From Pseudomonadota bacterium (lineage in GTDB: Bacteria > Pseudomonadota > Gammaproteobacteria > Xanthomonadales > Rhodanobacteraceae): DNA of 64,000 bases. Shown in pieces: positions 13,647 through 28,055 of this stretch (positions are counted from its first letter, which is position 1; every line of letters begins with the position of its first letter). The notes under the pieces are model-generated. The model saw only the letters and a program-made list of their open reading frames with translations, had not been told where the DNA came from and made no database searches. A program made the position numbers and the translations under genes. The DNA is taken from positions 1-64,000 of the forward strand of contig JAJYSM010000002.1 in assembly GCA_021793575.1 (NCBI GenBank), given 5' to 3'.

Positions 13647-14681
13647 TTAGCCCAGCGCGCCGTCCGCCTGGCGGTGGTAGCGGGTGGCCAGCTCGACCTC
13701 GGCCTGCGAGCCGAGGAACACCGGCACGCGCTGGTGCAGCCCGCCCGGCTGCAGTTCCATGATGCGCTCGCGCCCGGTGGTGGCCGCGCCGCCGGCCTGC
13801 TCGATGATGAAGGCCATCGGATTGGCCTCGTACATCAGCCGCAGCTTGCCGCCCTGCGCCAGGATCTTCGCGTCCAGCGGATAAAAGAACACGCCGCCGC
13901 GGGTCACGATGCGGTGCACGTCGGCGACCATCGAGGCGACCCAGCGCATGTTGAAATCCCGGCCGCGCGGGCCGTCCTTGCCGGCCAGCAGCTCGCCGAT
14001 GTAGCGCTGCATCGGCGCCTGCCAGTGGCGCTGGTTGGACATGTTGATGGCGAACTCGCTGGCCTGCTCGGGGATGCGGATGCCGCGGCGGCTGAGCATG
14101 AAGCTGCCCACCTCGCGCTCCAGCGTGAACTCGTGGGTGCCGTGGCCGAAGGTCAGCACCAGCACGGTGGCCGGCCCGTACACCACGTAACCGGCGGCCA
14201 GCTGCTCGGTGCCCGGCTGCAGGAAGTGCTCGGCCTTCGGCTCGCTGACGTGGTCGGGGCAGCGCAGCACCGAGAAGATGGTGCCGACCGAGACGTTGAC
14301 GTCGATGTTGGAGCTGCCGTCCAGCGGGTCGAACAGCAGCAGGTGGTTGCCCTTCGGATAGCCGTCCGGAATCTGCTGCGGGTCTTCCATCTCCTCCGAG
14401 GCGCAGGCGGCGAGGTGGCCGCCCCACGCGTTCGCTTCCAGCAGGATCTCGTTGGAGATCACGTCGAGCTTCTTCTGCGCCTCGCCCTGGATGTTGATGC
14501 TGGCCGCCTCGCCGGCGCCGGCGGCCATCCCCAGCACGCCGCCCAGCGCGCCCTTGTTGGTGGCCACCGCGATGCGCTTGCAGGCGCGCGCCACCACCTC
14601 GATCAGCAGCGACAGCTCGGCGTTGATGTGGCCGGCGCGGCGTTCCTCGATCAGGAACTGGATCAGCGAGATGGGCTTCAT
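13647..14681 (-). CDS. fbp: fructose-1,6-bisphosphatase class I
   Basis: Class I fructose-1,6-bisphosphatase, the gluconeogenic enzyme that hydrolyses fructose 1,6-bisphosphate to fructose 6-phosphate in the cytosol. The metal-binding motif [15 protein letters not shown] (about residue 115) and the upstream glutamates in ASEEMED are diagnostic. GGVFFYPLD and the substrate-binding [13 protein letters not shown] region are also present. Length 344 aa is typical. The long ORF reaches 14849, but [13 protein letters not shown] at 14681 is the normal N-terminus. Confidence 0.96.
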   Translation of the reverse strand: MKPISLIQFLIEERRAGHINAELSLLIEVVARACKRIAVATNKGALGGVLGMAAGAGEAASINIQGEAQKKLDVISNEILLEANAWGGHLAACASEEMEDPQQIPDGYPKGNHLLLFDPLDGSSNIDVNVSVGTIFSVLRCPDHVSEPKAEHFLQPGTEQLAAGYVVYGPATVLVLTFGHGTHEFTLEREVGSFMLSRRGIRIPEQASEFAINMSNQRHWQAPMQRYIGELLAGKDGPRGRDFNMRWVASMVADVHRIVTRGGVFFYPLDAKILAQGGKLRLMYEANPMAFIIEQAGGAATTGRERIMELQPGGLHQRVPVFLGSQAEVELATRYHRQADGALG

Positions 14682-14779
14682 GGCGGGTCCGTGGCGAGAG
14701 GATGGCGCATTGTCCCGACTCCCGCTGCAGCGCGCCAGCGGCGTAGCCTGCATGCTGCATCCCCCCCACGGAGCCAACC

Positions 14780-14902
14780 ATGACCGCCATCGAGCTTCCG
14801 CTGGCGGTGCTCCGCGCCTACATCGACCGCGTGCTGGCGCGCCCGGCAATGCAGCGCGCGGCGGCGGCGGATGCGGCGCTGGCTGCCACGCAAGCGGCGT
14901 GA
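14780..14902 (+). CDS. 40-residue ORF resembling the C-terminal helix of a glutathione S-transferase
   Basis: This small ORF is absent from the ORF track. ATG 14780 is preceded by CGGAGCCAACC, a credible ribosome site. The peptide [17 protein letters not shown] resembles the last helix of many glutathione S-transferases ('L.aY..Rv.aRPavq.a'), followed by an alanine-rich tail. No GST N-terminal domain lies upstream, because fbp starts within 100 bases on the opposite strand. It may be a remnant that kept a start by chance or a true small protein. Confidence 0.35.
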   Translation: MTAIELPLAVLRAYIDRVLARPAMQRAAAADAALAATQAA

Positions 14903-14929
14903 GCGCAACCGGCAGCCGCTTGAGACCGC

Positions 14930-14979
14930 CTCTCTCCCGCCCGCCTCACCGCCGGGGTTAGAGGGCTGGGGTGAGGGGG
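14930..14979. repeat. partial copy of the 'CCCTCTCCC / GGGTGAGGGG' palindromic repeat
   Basis: The sequence CTCTCTCCCGCCCGCCTCACC followed by TTAGAGGGCTGGGGTGAGG is a degenerate half of the repeat that appears as full inverted pairs inside lhr (56809-56939 and 59071-59207). It lies in the 225-base gap between the small ORF and the ParB-like gene. The rest of that gap holds nothing I recognise. Confidence 0.5.
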
Positions 14980-15127
14980 CCTGGCGATCCAGCCGCTGCG
15001 GCAGTGCAGCCCCTGCGCGCAACGAGCGCGGGCGTGACCTGCGGCGCTGAGCTGAGCGCGGCGTGCACGCTTGCAGGCGGCGCGGCGGAGTAGGCTGGCG
15101 CGCACTCCCCGCGCAGGACCTATTCGC

Positions 15128-15736
15128 ATGCACCCGCATCACCCCATGCTGCTGCTGGACCCGGCCGATCTGCGGCCGACCCAGCTCACCGTCGGCTATG
15201 CCGAGGTGGCTGCCAAGCGCGCCGAGTGGGAGGGGCTCGGCAAGCGCAAGCGCAAGACCCTGCTCAGCCGGCACTGGTTTCCCGGGGTGCTGGGGCCGAA
15301 ACAGCGCTGCTACATCGTCGATCACCACCATTTGGGCCTGGCGCTGCTGGAGGAAGGCGTCCAGGGCGTGCCGGTGATGGTGCTGCGCGATTTTTCCTGG
15401 CTGGCGCCGGCGGAGTTCTGGCGCGCGATGGAGTTCTACCAATGGGCGCATCCCTACGATGCCGACAACGAGCGGCGCGACCACAGCGCCTTTCCGCGCA
15501 GCCTGGCGGAGCTGCAGAACGATCCCTATCGCAGCCTCGCCGCACGCGTGCAGGACGCCGGCGGTTACGCCAAGGATGCAATCCCGTATGCCGAATTCAT
15601 GTGGGCCAGCTTCCTGCGCGAGCGGCTGACCCTGCACAAGGACGAGGTGCTGTCGACGAAGCTGGTCGCCCGCGCGGTGAAGCTGGCGCACGGCCGCGAC
15701 GCGGCCTATCTGCCGGGCTGGAGCGGCAGGCGCTGA
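15128..15736 (+). CDS. ParB-like nuclease-family protein (ParBc_2)
   Basis: A 202-aa protein of the 'putative ParB-like nuclease' family. LLLDPADLRPTQLTVGYAEVAAKRAEW is the hallmark start. IVDHHHLGLALLEEGV is the ParB-like segment with clustered histidines, and PRSLAELQNDPYRSLAARV and FMWASFLRERL follow. The biochemical role of this family is not established to my knowledge; the ParB resemblance concerns the fold and does not imply a role in chromosome partitioning. ATG 15128 is chosen because AGGAC sits eight bases upstream. No signal peptide is visible. Confidence 0.8.
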   Translation: MHPHHPMLLLDPADLRPTQLTVGYAEVAAKRAEWEGLGKRKRKTLLSRHWFPGVLGPKQRCYIVDHHHLGLALLEEGVQGVPVMVLRDFSWLAPAEFWRAMEFYQWAHPYDADNERRDHSAFPRSLAELQNDPYRSLAARVQDAGGYAKDAIPYAEFMWASFLRERLTLHKDEVLSTKLVARAVKLAHGRDAAYLPGWSGRR

Positions 15737-15866
15737 GGCGACTTCCGCGCCGGCCACAAGTCATCTTGCATTCGCCCCGCGCGCATGAAATCGTCGCGCG
15801 GTTGAGGCGCCGCACGCCATCATCGCCACCACTTCCGCCGCGCGCGGAACAAACCAAGGGATCCCC

Positions 15867-17678
15867 GTGACAAGGACCAGAATGATCACCCGGCTGGCCG
15901 CCGGCGCGTTCGCGCTTGCCGCGCTGCTGCCGGTCGCCGCGGCTGCGCGCACCGCCGACGCCCGCTTCAAACACATCTACAGCACCGAATGGGCGTGGCG
16001 CACCGGCAAGTCCGGGATCAGCGCATCGGGTGAGCCGCAGCCGAACAACGGCCGGCTCGACGACGTCGGCGCGGCCAGCCAGCAGCAGCGGCTCGATTAC
16101 TGGCAGCGCGTGCTGCGGCAGCTCGACGGCATCCAGGTGGCGCAGCTGTCGCCGGCCAACCGGGTCAATTACGCGGTCTACCGCGCGCAAATCGCCAACC
16201 TGCTGGCCGACCAGCGCTTCGACAACTGGCAGATGCCGTTCAACAGCGACTCGGCCTTCTGGTCCGACATTGGCTACGAGCTCGGCGGGGACAAATTGCG
16301 CACGACCGCCGACTACCGCAAGTACCTCGATCGCCTGAGCCAGATCCCGGCGTACTTCAAGCAGCAGATCGCCAACATGCGGCTCGGCCTGAAGCGCGGC
16401 TTCAGCGTGCCGCGCGCGGTGCTCACCGGGCGCGATGCGTCGATCGCCGCCGTCGCCGGGCTGCGCGATCCCACCCAGAGCACGTTCTACGCCCCGTTCA
16501 GGCAGCTGCCGGCGTCGATCCCGGCCGACCAGGCGCAGGCGCTGCAGGGCGAGGCGGTGCAGCGCATCCGCGACCAGGTGATCCCGGCCTACGCGAAGCT
16601 GCTGACGTTCTTCCGCAACGAATATGTGCCGCAGGCGCGCACCACGCTGGCCGCCGAGGCGCTGCCGGACGGCAAGGCCTACTACCGCCAGCAGATCCGC
16701 GAGTACACCACGCTGGATTTGAGTCCCGACGCGATCCACCAGATCGGCCTGGAGCAGGTGGCGACGATCCACGCGCAGATGCTGCAGGTGATGCGGCAGT
16801 CCGGCTTCAAGGGCAGCTTTGCCGCGTTTCTGCAGTTCCTGCGCAGCGACCCGCAGTTCTATGCCAAGACCCCGCAGGAGCTGCTCGACAAGAGCGCGTG
16901 GGTGGCCAAGGAAGTGGACGGTCAGCTGGCGACATTCTTCGGCCACCTGCCGCGCGCACGCTTCACCATCGAGCCGGTGCCCGCGGCCATCGCGCCGTAC
17001 TACACCTCCGGCCGCGGCGGCCCGGACGTCTATCTGGTCAACACTTACGACCTGAAGTCGCGGCCGCTCTACAACCTGCCCGCGCTGACCCTGCACGAGT
17101 CCTACCCCGGCCATGCGCTGCAGCTGGAGCTGGCGGCGGAGGATCGCAGCCAGCCCGCGTTTCGCCGCGACAGCTACATCTCCGCCTATGGCGAGGGCTG
17201 GGCGCTGTATGCGGAATACCTCGGCAATGCGATGGGCATCTACCAGACGCCGTACCAGCAGTTCGGCTTTCTCAGCTACCAGATGTGGCGTGCCTGCCGA
17301 CTGGTGGTCGACACCGGCATCCATCACCTGGGTTGGACGCGGCAGCAGTCGATCGACTACCTCAGCGTCAACACCGCGCTGTCCGAGCGCGAGATCGCCA
17401 ACGAGGTGGATCGCTACATCAGCTGGCCGGGGCAGGCGCTGTCGTATGAACTCGGTTACCTGAAAATCCGCGAGCTGCGCGCCAAGGCGGAGCAGGCGCT
17501 GGGGCCGAAGTTCGACCTGCGCCACTTTCACGACACCGTGCTGCAGATCGGCTCGGTGCCGCTGCCGGTGCTGCAGCAGCGCATCGACCGCTTCATCGCC
17601 GAGGGTGGCCCGGAGCCGGACTACGGCTGCGATTGCGCGAAGCTGAAGTCGAAGCGGGCTTCGGCCCCTTCCGGCTGA
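15867..17678 (+). CDS. DUF885-family exported hydrolase
   Basis: A 603-aa exported protein of the DUF885 family, which contains putative metallohydrolases common in Xanthomonadales. The signal peptide is MITRLAAGAFALAALLPVAAAA. The conserved core LTLHESYPGHALQLELA (about residue 410) has two histidines and a glutamate arranged as in an HExxxGH metal site. SAYGEGWALYAEYLG and RACRLVVDTGIHHLGWTRQQ are further family signatures. GTG 15867 follows AAGGG, while the in-frame ATG 15882 follows AAGGA; either could be the start, and both give a signal peptide. It probably acts on peptides in the periplasm, but no substrate is known. Confidence 0.85.
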   Translation: MTRTRMITRLAAGAFALAALLPVAAAARTADARFKHIYSTEWAWRTGKSGISASGEPQPNNGRLDDVGAASQQQRLDYWQRVLRQLDGIQVAQLSPANRVNYAVYRAQIANLLADQRFDNWQMPFNSDSAFWSDIGYELGGDKLRTTADYRKYLDRLSQIPAYFKQQIANMRLGLKRGFSVPRAVLTGRDASIAAVAGLRDPTQSTFYAPFRQLPASIPADQAQALQGEAVQRIRDQVIPAYAKLLTFFRNEYVPQARTTLAAEALPDGKAYYRQQIREYTTLDLSPDAIHQIGLEQVATIHAQMLQVMRQSGFKGSFAAFLQFLRSDPQFYAKTPQELLDKSAWVAKEVDGQLATFFGHLPRARFTIEPVPAAIAPYYTSGRGGPDVYLVNTYDLKSRPLYNLPALTLHESYPGHALQLELAAEDRSQPAFRRDSYISAYGEGWALYAEYLGNAMGIYQTPYQQFGFLSYQMWRACRLVVDTGIHHLGWTRQQSIDYLSVNTALSEREIANEVDRYISWPGQALSYELGYLKIRELRAKAEQALGPKFDLRHFHDTVLQIGSVPLPVLQQRIDRFIAEGGPEPDYGCDCAKLKSKRASAPSG

Positions 17679-17710
17679 ATGCGACGACGCGCTGGCGGCT
17701 ACTGTACATA

Positions 17711-17723
17711 TGATGTAGCATCA
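17711..17723. promoter_or_regulatory. operator candidate of the Xre/RES toxin-antitoxin pair
   Basis: TGATGTAGCATCA is a perfect palindrome (5-base arms, TAG centre) about 30 bases upstream of the antitoxin start. Xre-type antitoxins usually repress their own promoter, so this is a likely binding site. It was read by eye only. Confidence 0.4.
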
Positions 17724-17753
17724 ACTTCAACTTTACAGGGAGAGTCAAGCGCC

Positions 17754-18167
17754 ATGGCTGCCCATCCGACCCGCATCGCCGAAGCCGCACCGCGTTACGC
17801 GGCGCCATCGGAGGCGCTTGCCGCGCCGGCGCTGCGCAGCTTCTTCCGGCTGGCCGACGCCTGGCAGCTGCGCATCGCCGACCAGCGCCGGCTGCTGGGT
17901 GATCCGCCGGAGTCCACCTTCTACAAGTGGAAACGCCTGCGCGACGGCGCGCTCGGCCGCGACACCCTTGAGCGGATCAGCTACCTGCTCGGCATCTGGA
18001 AATCGCTGCAGATCCTGTTTCCCGATCCGGCGCAGGCCGACGCGTGGCTGCACAAGTCGAACCAGTCGCCGCTGTTCGGCGGCCATTCCGCGCTGGAGCG
18101 CATGCTGTCCGGCAACGTCGCCGACCTGTTTGTGGTGCGCCAGTATCTGGACGCGCAGCGCGGCTGA
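17754..18167 (+). CDS. antitoxin with Xre/MbcA/ParS toxin-binding domain
   Basis: A 137-aa antitoxin of the Xre/MbcA/ParS (DUF2384) group, partner of RES-domain toxins. The N-terminal half contains the HTH-like region (SFFRLADAWQLRIADQRRLL; STFYKWKR; LERISYLLGIWKSLQILF). The C-terminal HSALERMLSGNVADLFVVRQYLDAQRG is the conserved toxin-binding segment. It should neutralise the RES protein encoded downstream and repress the pair. A palindrome sits in front of the gene. The gap to the toxin gene (175 bases, filled by a REPIN) is much longer than is usual for such pairs. Confidence 0.88.
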   Translation: MAAHPTRIAEAAPRYAAPSEALAAPALRSFFRLADAWQLRIADQRRLLGDPPESTFYKWKRLRDGALGRDTLERISYLLGIWKSLQILFPDPAQADAWLHKSNQSPLFGGHSALERMLSGNVADLFVVRQYLDAQRG

Positions 18168-18209
18168 ATCGCGGCTTGTAGCCCCGGGATCGGGGTAGCG
18201 ACTTCGATG

Positions 18210-18288
18210 GTGGGAGCGACTTCAGTCGCGATGCCGTTGCTTTGATGCAGCCTGAGAGCAAGAGCATCGCGACTGAAGTCGCTCCCAC
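18210..18288. repeat. REPIN-like inverted repeat between antitoxin and toxin
   Basis: Two 25-base arms, GTGGGAGCGACTTCAGTCGC plus GATGC and its exact reverse complement ending in GAAGTCGCTCCCAC, flank a 29-base spacer. The same element occurs at 32168-32247. This matches the REP-doublet (REPIN) organisation of gammaproteobacterial genomes. The transcript would fold into a long hairpin. Confidence 0.85.
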
Positions 18289-18342
18289 CCGCGCGAATGG
18301 CGACCGCCCCGCCGTGCCCCGTGTGGGCTTACTGGACTTCCG

Positions 18343-19029
18343 ATGCCTGCCGCCACGCCGCCGCTCAAACGCATCCGCTGGAGTCACGTCTGGCGCATCG
18401 TGCCCAGCCGCTTTCCGCCGGTGGGCGTGTTCGACCGCATCGCCGATCCGGCCGACCTCGACGCGGTGTTCGCGATCGAGGCGCTGACCAACCCGCGCCT
18501 GCGCGAGCAGGTCGGCGCGCTCAAGCGCGTGCCCGGCGGGCGGCGCATCAGCGGCCCGGGTTCGACCCCGGTGATGGCCGCGTTCACCCACCTCAACCCG
18601 GAAGGCAGCCGCTTTTCCGACGGCAGCTGGGGCGTGTTCTACGCCGCTCGCAGCGTAGCCACCGCGGTGGAAGAAACCGTGCATCACCGTCAGCGCTTTC
18701 TCGCCGCCACCGCCGAGCCGGCCTGCGAACTGTCCATGCGCTGCTACCAGACCAGCCTCGACAGCAGGTTGCATGATCTGCGTGGCGGCTGGCCGGCGGC
18801 GCACGATCCCGATAGCTACATGGCCAGCGTCGCGCTGGCGCGAGTGCTGCGTGCAGCCGACTCGAACGGGCTGGTTTACGACAGCGTGCGCCATCGCGGC
18901 GGCGAATGCCTTGCTGCGTTCTACCCCGACGTGGTGGCGCCGTGCGTGCAGGCGCAGCATCTGATCTACCGCTGGGACGGCGCGCGCATCGCGCAGGTGC
19001 TGCAAGTGAGCGAGCTGCGCCGCGGCTGA
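18343..19029 (+). CDS. RES-domain toxin
   Basis: A 228-aa RES-family toxin. RES proteins are NAD-consuming enzymes related to ADP-ribosyltransferases; they deplete NAD+ or modify targets and stop growth. The three namesake residues can be placed: the Arg in the N-terminal VWRIVPSRF or the RFSDGSWGVFYAA segment, the Glu in SVATAVEETVHH, and the Ser in GLVYDSVRHRGGECLAAF. ATG 18343 is the first start after the REPIN, and I see no strong ribosome site. Its antitoxin lies upstream on the same strand. The REPIN hairpin between them could lower toxin expression relative to the antitoxin or separate their transcripts. Confidence 0.85.
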   Translation: MPAATPPLKRIRWSHVWRIVPSRFPPVGVFDRIADPADLDAVFAIEALTNPRLREQVGALKRVPGGRRISGPGSTPVMAAFTHLNPEGSRFSDGSWGVFYAARSVATAVEETVHHRQRFLAATAEPACELSMRCYQTSLDSRLHDLRGGWPAAHDPDSYMASVALARVLRAADSNGLVYDSVRHRGGECLAAFYPDVVAPCVQAQHLIYRWDGARIAQVLQVSELRRG

Positions 19030-19054
19030 GCGATCCGCCGGCGCGGCCGGCTGG

Positions 19055-19948
19055 CTAGGCGCTGCGCCGCAGCGCCTCCACCAGCAGCGCGAACGCGGGC
19101 GAGGGCTGGCGCCGGCTCGGGTAGTACAGGTGGTAGCCCGGAAACGGCGGGCACCAGTCGGCGAGCAGGCGGCGCAGGCGGCCGGCGGCGATGTCCGCAC
19201 GCACCATGTCCTCGGGCAGGCAGGCCAGGCCGAAGCCGTCGAGCGCGCTGGTGCGGATCTGCCGCACGTCGTTGAAGGCCAGTCGCCCTTCCACGCGCAC
19301 GTTCAAGGCACGGCCGTTCTTCTCGAACTCCCACGGGTACAGACCACCGTGGGTGAGAAAGCGGAGGTTGATGCAGTCGTGCCCGGTAAGGTCGCCCGGC
19401 TTTTTCACCGGCGGCCGCCCGGCCAGGTAGCCGGGCGCGCCCACCACCGCCATCCGCTTCGGCGGCCCGATCGGCACGGCGACCATGTCCTTGGCCACCT
19501 GCTCGCCCAGGCGGATACCCGCGTCGAAGCGCCCGGCCACGATGTCGGTGAGGCTGGAATCGGTGATCACCTCGACGCGGATGTCCGGATAGTCCGGCAG
19601 CAGCCTGCGCAGCACCGGCCACAGGATGGTGCTGGCCGCATGTTCGGAGCTGGTGATGCGGATGGTGCCGCCGGGCTTGTCGCGCAGCTCGCCCAGGCCG
19701 GCGAGCGCCGCGTCGATGTCCTCGAAGTTGGGCGTCAGCGCGTGGAATAGCCGTTCGCCCGCCTCGGTCGGCGCCACGTTGCGGGTGGTGCGGGTGAGCA
19801 GGCGCAGGCCCAGCCGCGCTTCCAGCGCGCGGATGGTGTGGCTGAGCGCCGACTGCGACACGCCCAGCTGCGCCGCGGCGCGGGTGAAGCTGCGCTCGCG
19901 CGCCACGGCGAGAAAGGCGAGCAGGTCGTTGTAGTTCTCGCGCGCCAT
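19055..19948 (-). CDS. LysR-family transcriptional regulator
   Basis: A 297-aa LysR regulator. The winged HTH covers residues 6-65 (LLAFLAVARERSFTRAAAQLGVSQSALSHTIRALE), and the effector-binding domain covers ~90-290 (GTIRITSSEHAASTILWP; FDAGIRLGEQVAKDMVAV). It is divergent from the first aldo/keto reductase gene with a gap of about 120 bases. LysR regulators beside aldo/keto reductases and cupins usually control them, so these three genes are the likely targets. The effector is not predictable. Confidence 0.92.
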   Translation of the reverse strand: MARENYNDLLAFLAVARERSFTRAAAQLGVSQSALSHTIRALEARLGLRLLTRTTRNVAPTEAGERLFHALTPNFEDIDAALAGLGELRDKPGGTIRITSSEHAASTILWPVLRRLLPDYPDIRVEVITDSSLTDIVAGRFDAGIRLGEQVAKDMVAVPIGPPKRMAVVGAPGYLAGRPPVKKPGDLTGHDCINLRFLTHGGLYPWEFEKNGRALNVRVEGRLAFNDVRQIRTSALDGFGLACLPEDMVRADIAAGRLRRLLADWCPPFPGYHLYYPSRRQPSPAFALLVEALRRSA

Positions 19949-19963
19949 GCATGCACCGACGAT

Positions 19964-22081
<2,118 letters not shown>

Positions 22082-22155
22082 ATGCGCGACCGCAGGCAAC
22101 GGCGGATCAGGCGCCGGGTGCCGCACGCATCCTCATACCCACAGGAGCATCCACC

Positions 22156-22563
22156 ATGCAGCTGATCCGCAACGGCTCGCAGCCGTCGGCCCGCGGGCCG
22201 GAACAGTTTTTTACCGGCAGCGTGCGCATCGACATGCCGTTCAAGGGCGCGGGCGACGCGCGCATCGGCGGCGCCATCGTCACCTTCGAGCCCGGCGCCC
22301 GCAGCGCCTGGCACACGCATCCGCTCGGGCAGGTGCTGATCGTCACCGCGGGCAAAGGCTGGACGCAGTGCGAAGGCGAGCCGATCGTCGAGATCCACGC
22401 CGGCGACATCATCATCTGCCCGCCCGGCCACCGGCACTGGCACGGTGCTACGCCCACCACCGCGATGACCCACATCGCAGTGCAGGAGGCGCTGGACGGC
22501 AAAGCCGTCGACTGGATGGAGCAAGTCAGCGATGAGCAGTACCTTGCCGGCCCCGCCCGCTGA
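22156..22563 (+). CDS. cupin-domain protein
   Basis: A 135-aa single-domain cupin. The metal-binding motif 1 is [17 protein letters not shown] and motif 2 is [19 protein letters not shown]. Three histidines and a glutamine or glutamate are available as ligands. Such cupins, often found with aldo/keto reductases and carboxymuconolactone decarboxylases, have roles from quinone chemistry to ligand sensing. The function here is not defined. ATG 22156 follows ACAGGAGCATCCACC. Confidence 0.88.
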   Translation: MQLIRNGSQPSARGPEQFFTGSVRIDMPFKGAGDARIGGAIVTFEPGARSAWHTHPLGQVLIVTAGKGWTQCEGEPIVEIHAGDIIICPPGHRHWHGATPTTAMTHIAVQEALDGKAVDWMEQVSDEQYLAGPAR

Positions 22564-22584
22564 GTCTGCGCCGGCCCCTGCCCG

Positions 22585-26541
<3,957 letters not shown>

Positions 26542-26711
26542 GCGCCCTGCGCGGCATCCGTGGCGTCAAGAGCGCGGCGTCGACCTCGGCTTAACGATGC
26601 CGCGGAGTAGGATGCGCCGATGATTCGTCCAAGCGAACGCCGCATGGCCGCTGTACCCGTGGAACCCATGCACATGCGGGCCATACGCAGGCCGCATCGG
26701 AGTACCGCCGC

Positions 26712-28055
26712 TTGATCGCGTCCGCATCCGCGTTACCCGATGCATTGCCGATGCTGGCCGACGAGGCCCTGCTCGACCGGCTGCAGCGCGCCGCGTTCGG
26801 CTACTTCGAGCACAACATCAACCCGCGCAACGGCCTGGTGGCCGACACCTCGCGCGACAACTCGCCAGTCAGCATCGCGGTGGTGGGCTTTGCGCTGTCG
26901 GCGTATCCGGTGGCGGTGGAGCGCGGCTGGATGGCGCGCGACGAGGCGCTGCGGCGCAGCCTGGCGGCGCTGCGCTTCTTTCGCGACAGCGACCAGAGCG
27001 GCAGCCCCACCGCCACCGGCTACCGCGGCTTCTACTACCACTTCCTCGACATCCACAGCGGCGCGCGCGTGTGGCAGTCGGAGCTGTCGATGATCGACAC
27101 CGCGCTGCTGATCGCCGGCGCGCTCACCGCCGCGATGTATTTCAGCGCGGACAGCGCCGACGAGACCGAGCTGCGCGCACTGGCGGATTTTCTCTATCGG
27201 CGCATCGACTGGCGCTGGTCGCAGGACGACGGCGAGACGATACGCCAGGGCTGGAAACCCGAGTGCGGTTTCCTGCACTACGGCTGGGAAGGCTACAGCG
27301 AGGCGATCGTGCTGTATGTGCTGGCGATGGGTTCGCCCAGCCACCCGATCAGCGGCGACTGCTACCGCGCATGGACCGCCACCTACCAGTGGGAAAACCT
27401 GTACGACCACGACTATCTCTACGCCGGGCCGCTGTTCGTGCACCACTTCTCGCACGCGTGGCTCGACCTGCGCGGCATCCGCGACCGCTTCATGCGCGAG
27501 AAGCGCGCGGACTATTTCGAGAATAGCCGGCGCGCGGTGCTGATCCAGCGCGAATACGCCTGGCGCAACCCGCACGAGTTCGATGGCTATGACGAGAACG
27601 GCTGGGGCCTGTCCGCCTGCGATGGCCCCAGCGACGAGCAGCTCGGGCTGGCCAACGAACCGCGCCGGCTGTTCGGCTACGCCGCGCGTGGCGTGCCGTA
27701 CGGACCGGACGACGGCACGCTGTCGCCGTCCGCGGTGCTGTCGTCGCTGCCGTTCGCGCCCGATCTCGCGCTGGCCGCCGTGCGCAACCTGCTGCTGCGC
27801 TATCCGGAAATGCTCAACGACGACCGCCTCGCCAGTAGCGTCAACCCCTCACTGCGCGGCGCCGACGGCAAGGCCTGGGTGTCGGCCGGCCACTACGGGC
27901 TCGATCAGGGCATCGTGCTGATGATGATCGAGAACCATCGCAGCGGCCTGCCGTGGAAGCTGATGCGCGGCTGCAGCTACCTGCGCGACGGCCTGCGCGT
28001 GGCCGGCTTTCGCGGCGGCTGGCTGCTGGCGTCCGCGCCGGGCGGAGCGCACTGA
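26712..28055 (+). CDS. glycoamylase-family (PF10091) glycoside hydrolase
   Basis: A 447-aa (alpha/alpha)6-barrel protein of the 'glycoamylase' family, which includes GH144 endo-beta-1,2-glucanases. FGYFEHNINPRNGLVADTS is the conserved N-terminal element; GFYYHFLD, ECGFLHYGWEGYSEAIVLY, LFVHHFSHAWLDLRG and NGWGLSACDGP are the core motifs with candidate acids. No signal peptide is obvious from TTG 26712 or ATG 26751, so it may be cytoplasmic. The divergent GH94-type neighbour suggests joint action on beta-1,2-glucan. Its stop overlaps the next start (TGATG), so the downstream flavoprotein is translationally coupled. Confidence 0.78.
   Translation: MIASASALPDALPMLADEALLDRLQRAAFGYFEHNINPRNGLVADTSRDNSPVSIAVVGFALSAYPVAVERGWMARDEALRRSLAALRFFRDSDQSGSPTATGYRGFYYHFLDIHSGARVWQSELSMIDTALLIAGALTAAMYFSADSADETELRALADFLYRRIDWRWSQDDGETIRQGWKPECGFLHYGWEGYSEAIVLYVLAMGSPSHPISGDCYRAWTATYQWENLYDHDYLYAGPLFVHHFSHAWLDLRGIRDRFMREKRADYFENSRRAVLIQREYAWRNPHEFDGYDENGWGLSACDGPSDEQLGLANEPRRLFGYAARGVPYGPDDGTLSPSAVLSSLPFAPDLALAAVRNLLLRYPEMLNDDRLASSVNPSLRGADGKAWVSAGHYGLDQGIVLMMIENHRSGLPWKLMRGCSYLRDGLRVAGFRGGWLLASAPGGAH

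Noticed and set aside
10517-13762. 1081-aa plus-strand ORF
   Set aside because: It lies antisense to the S9 peptidase and patatin genes, is rich in Arg, His and Ala, and has no motifs. It is a shadow of high-GC codon use.
15128-15736. Chromosome-partitioning ParB
   Set aside because: The protein belongs to the small ParBc_2 group; there is no HTH or ParA neighbour and no parS-like site.
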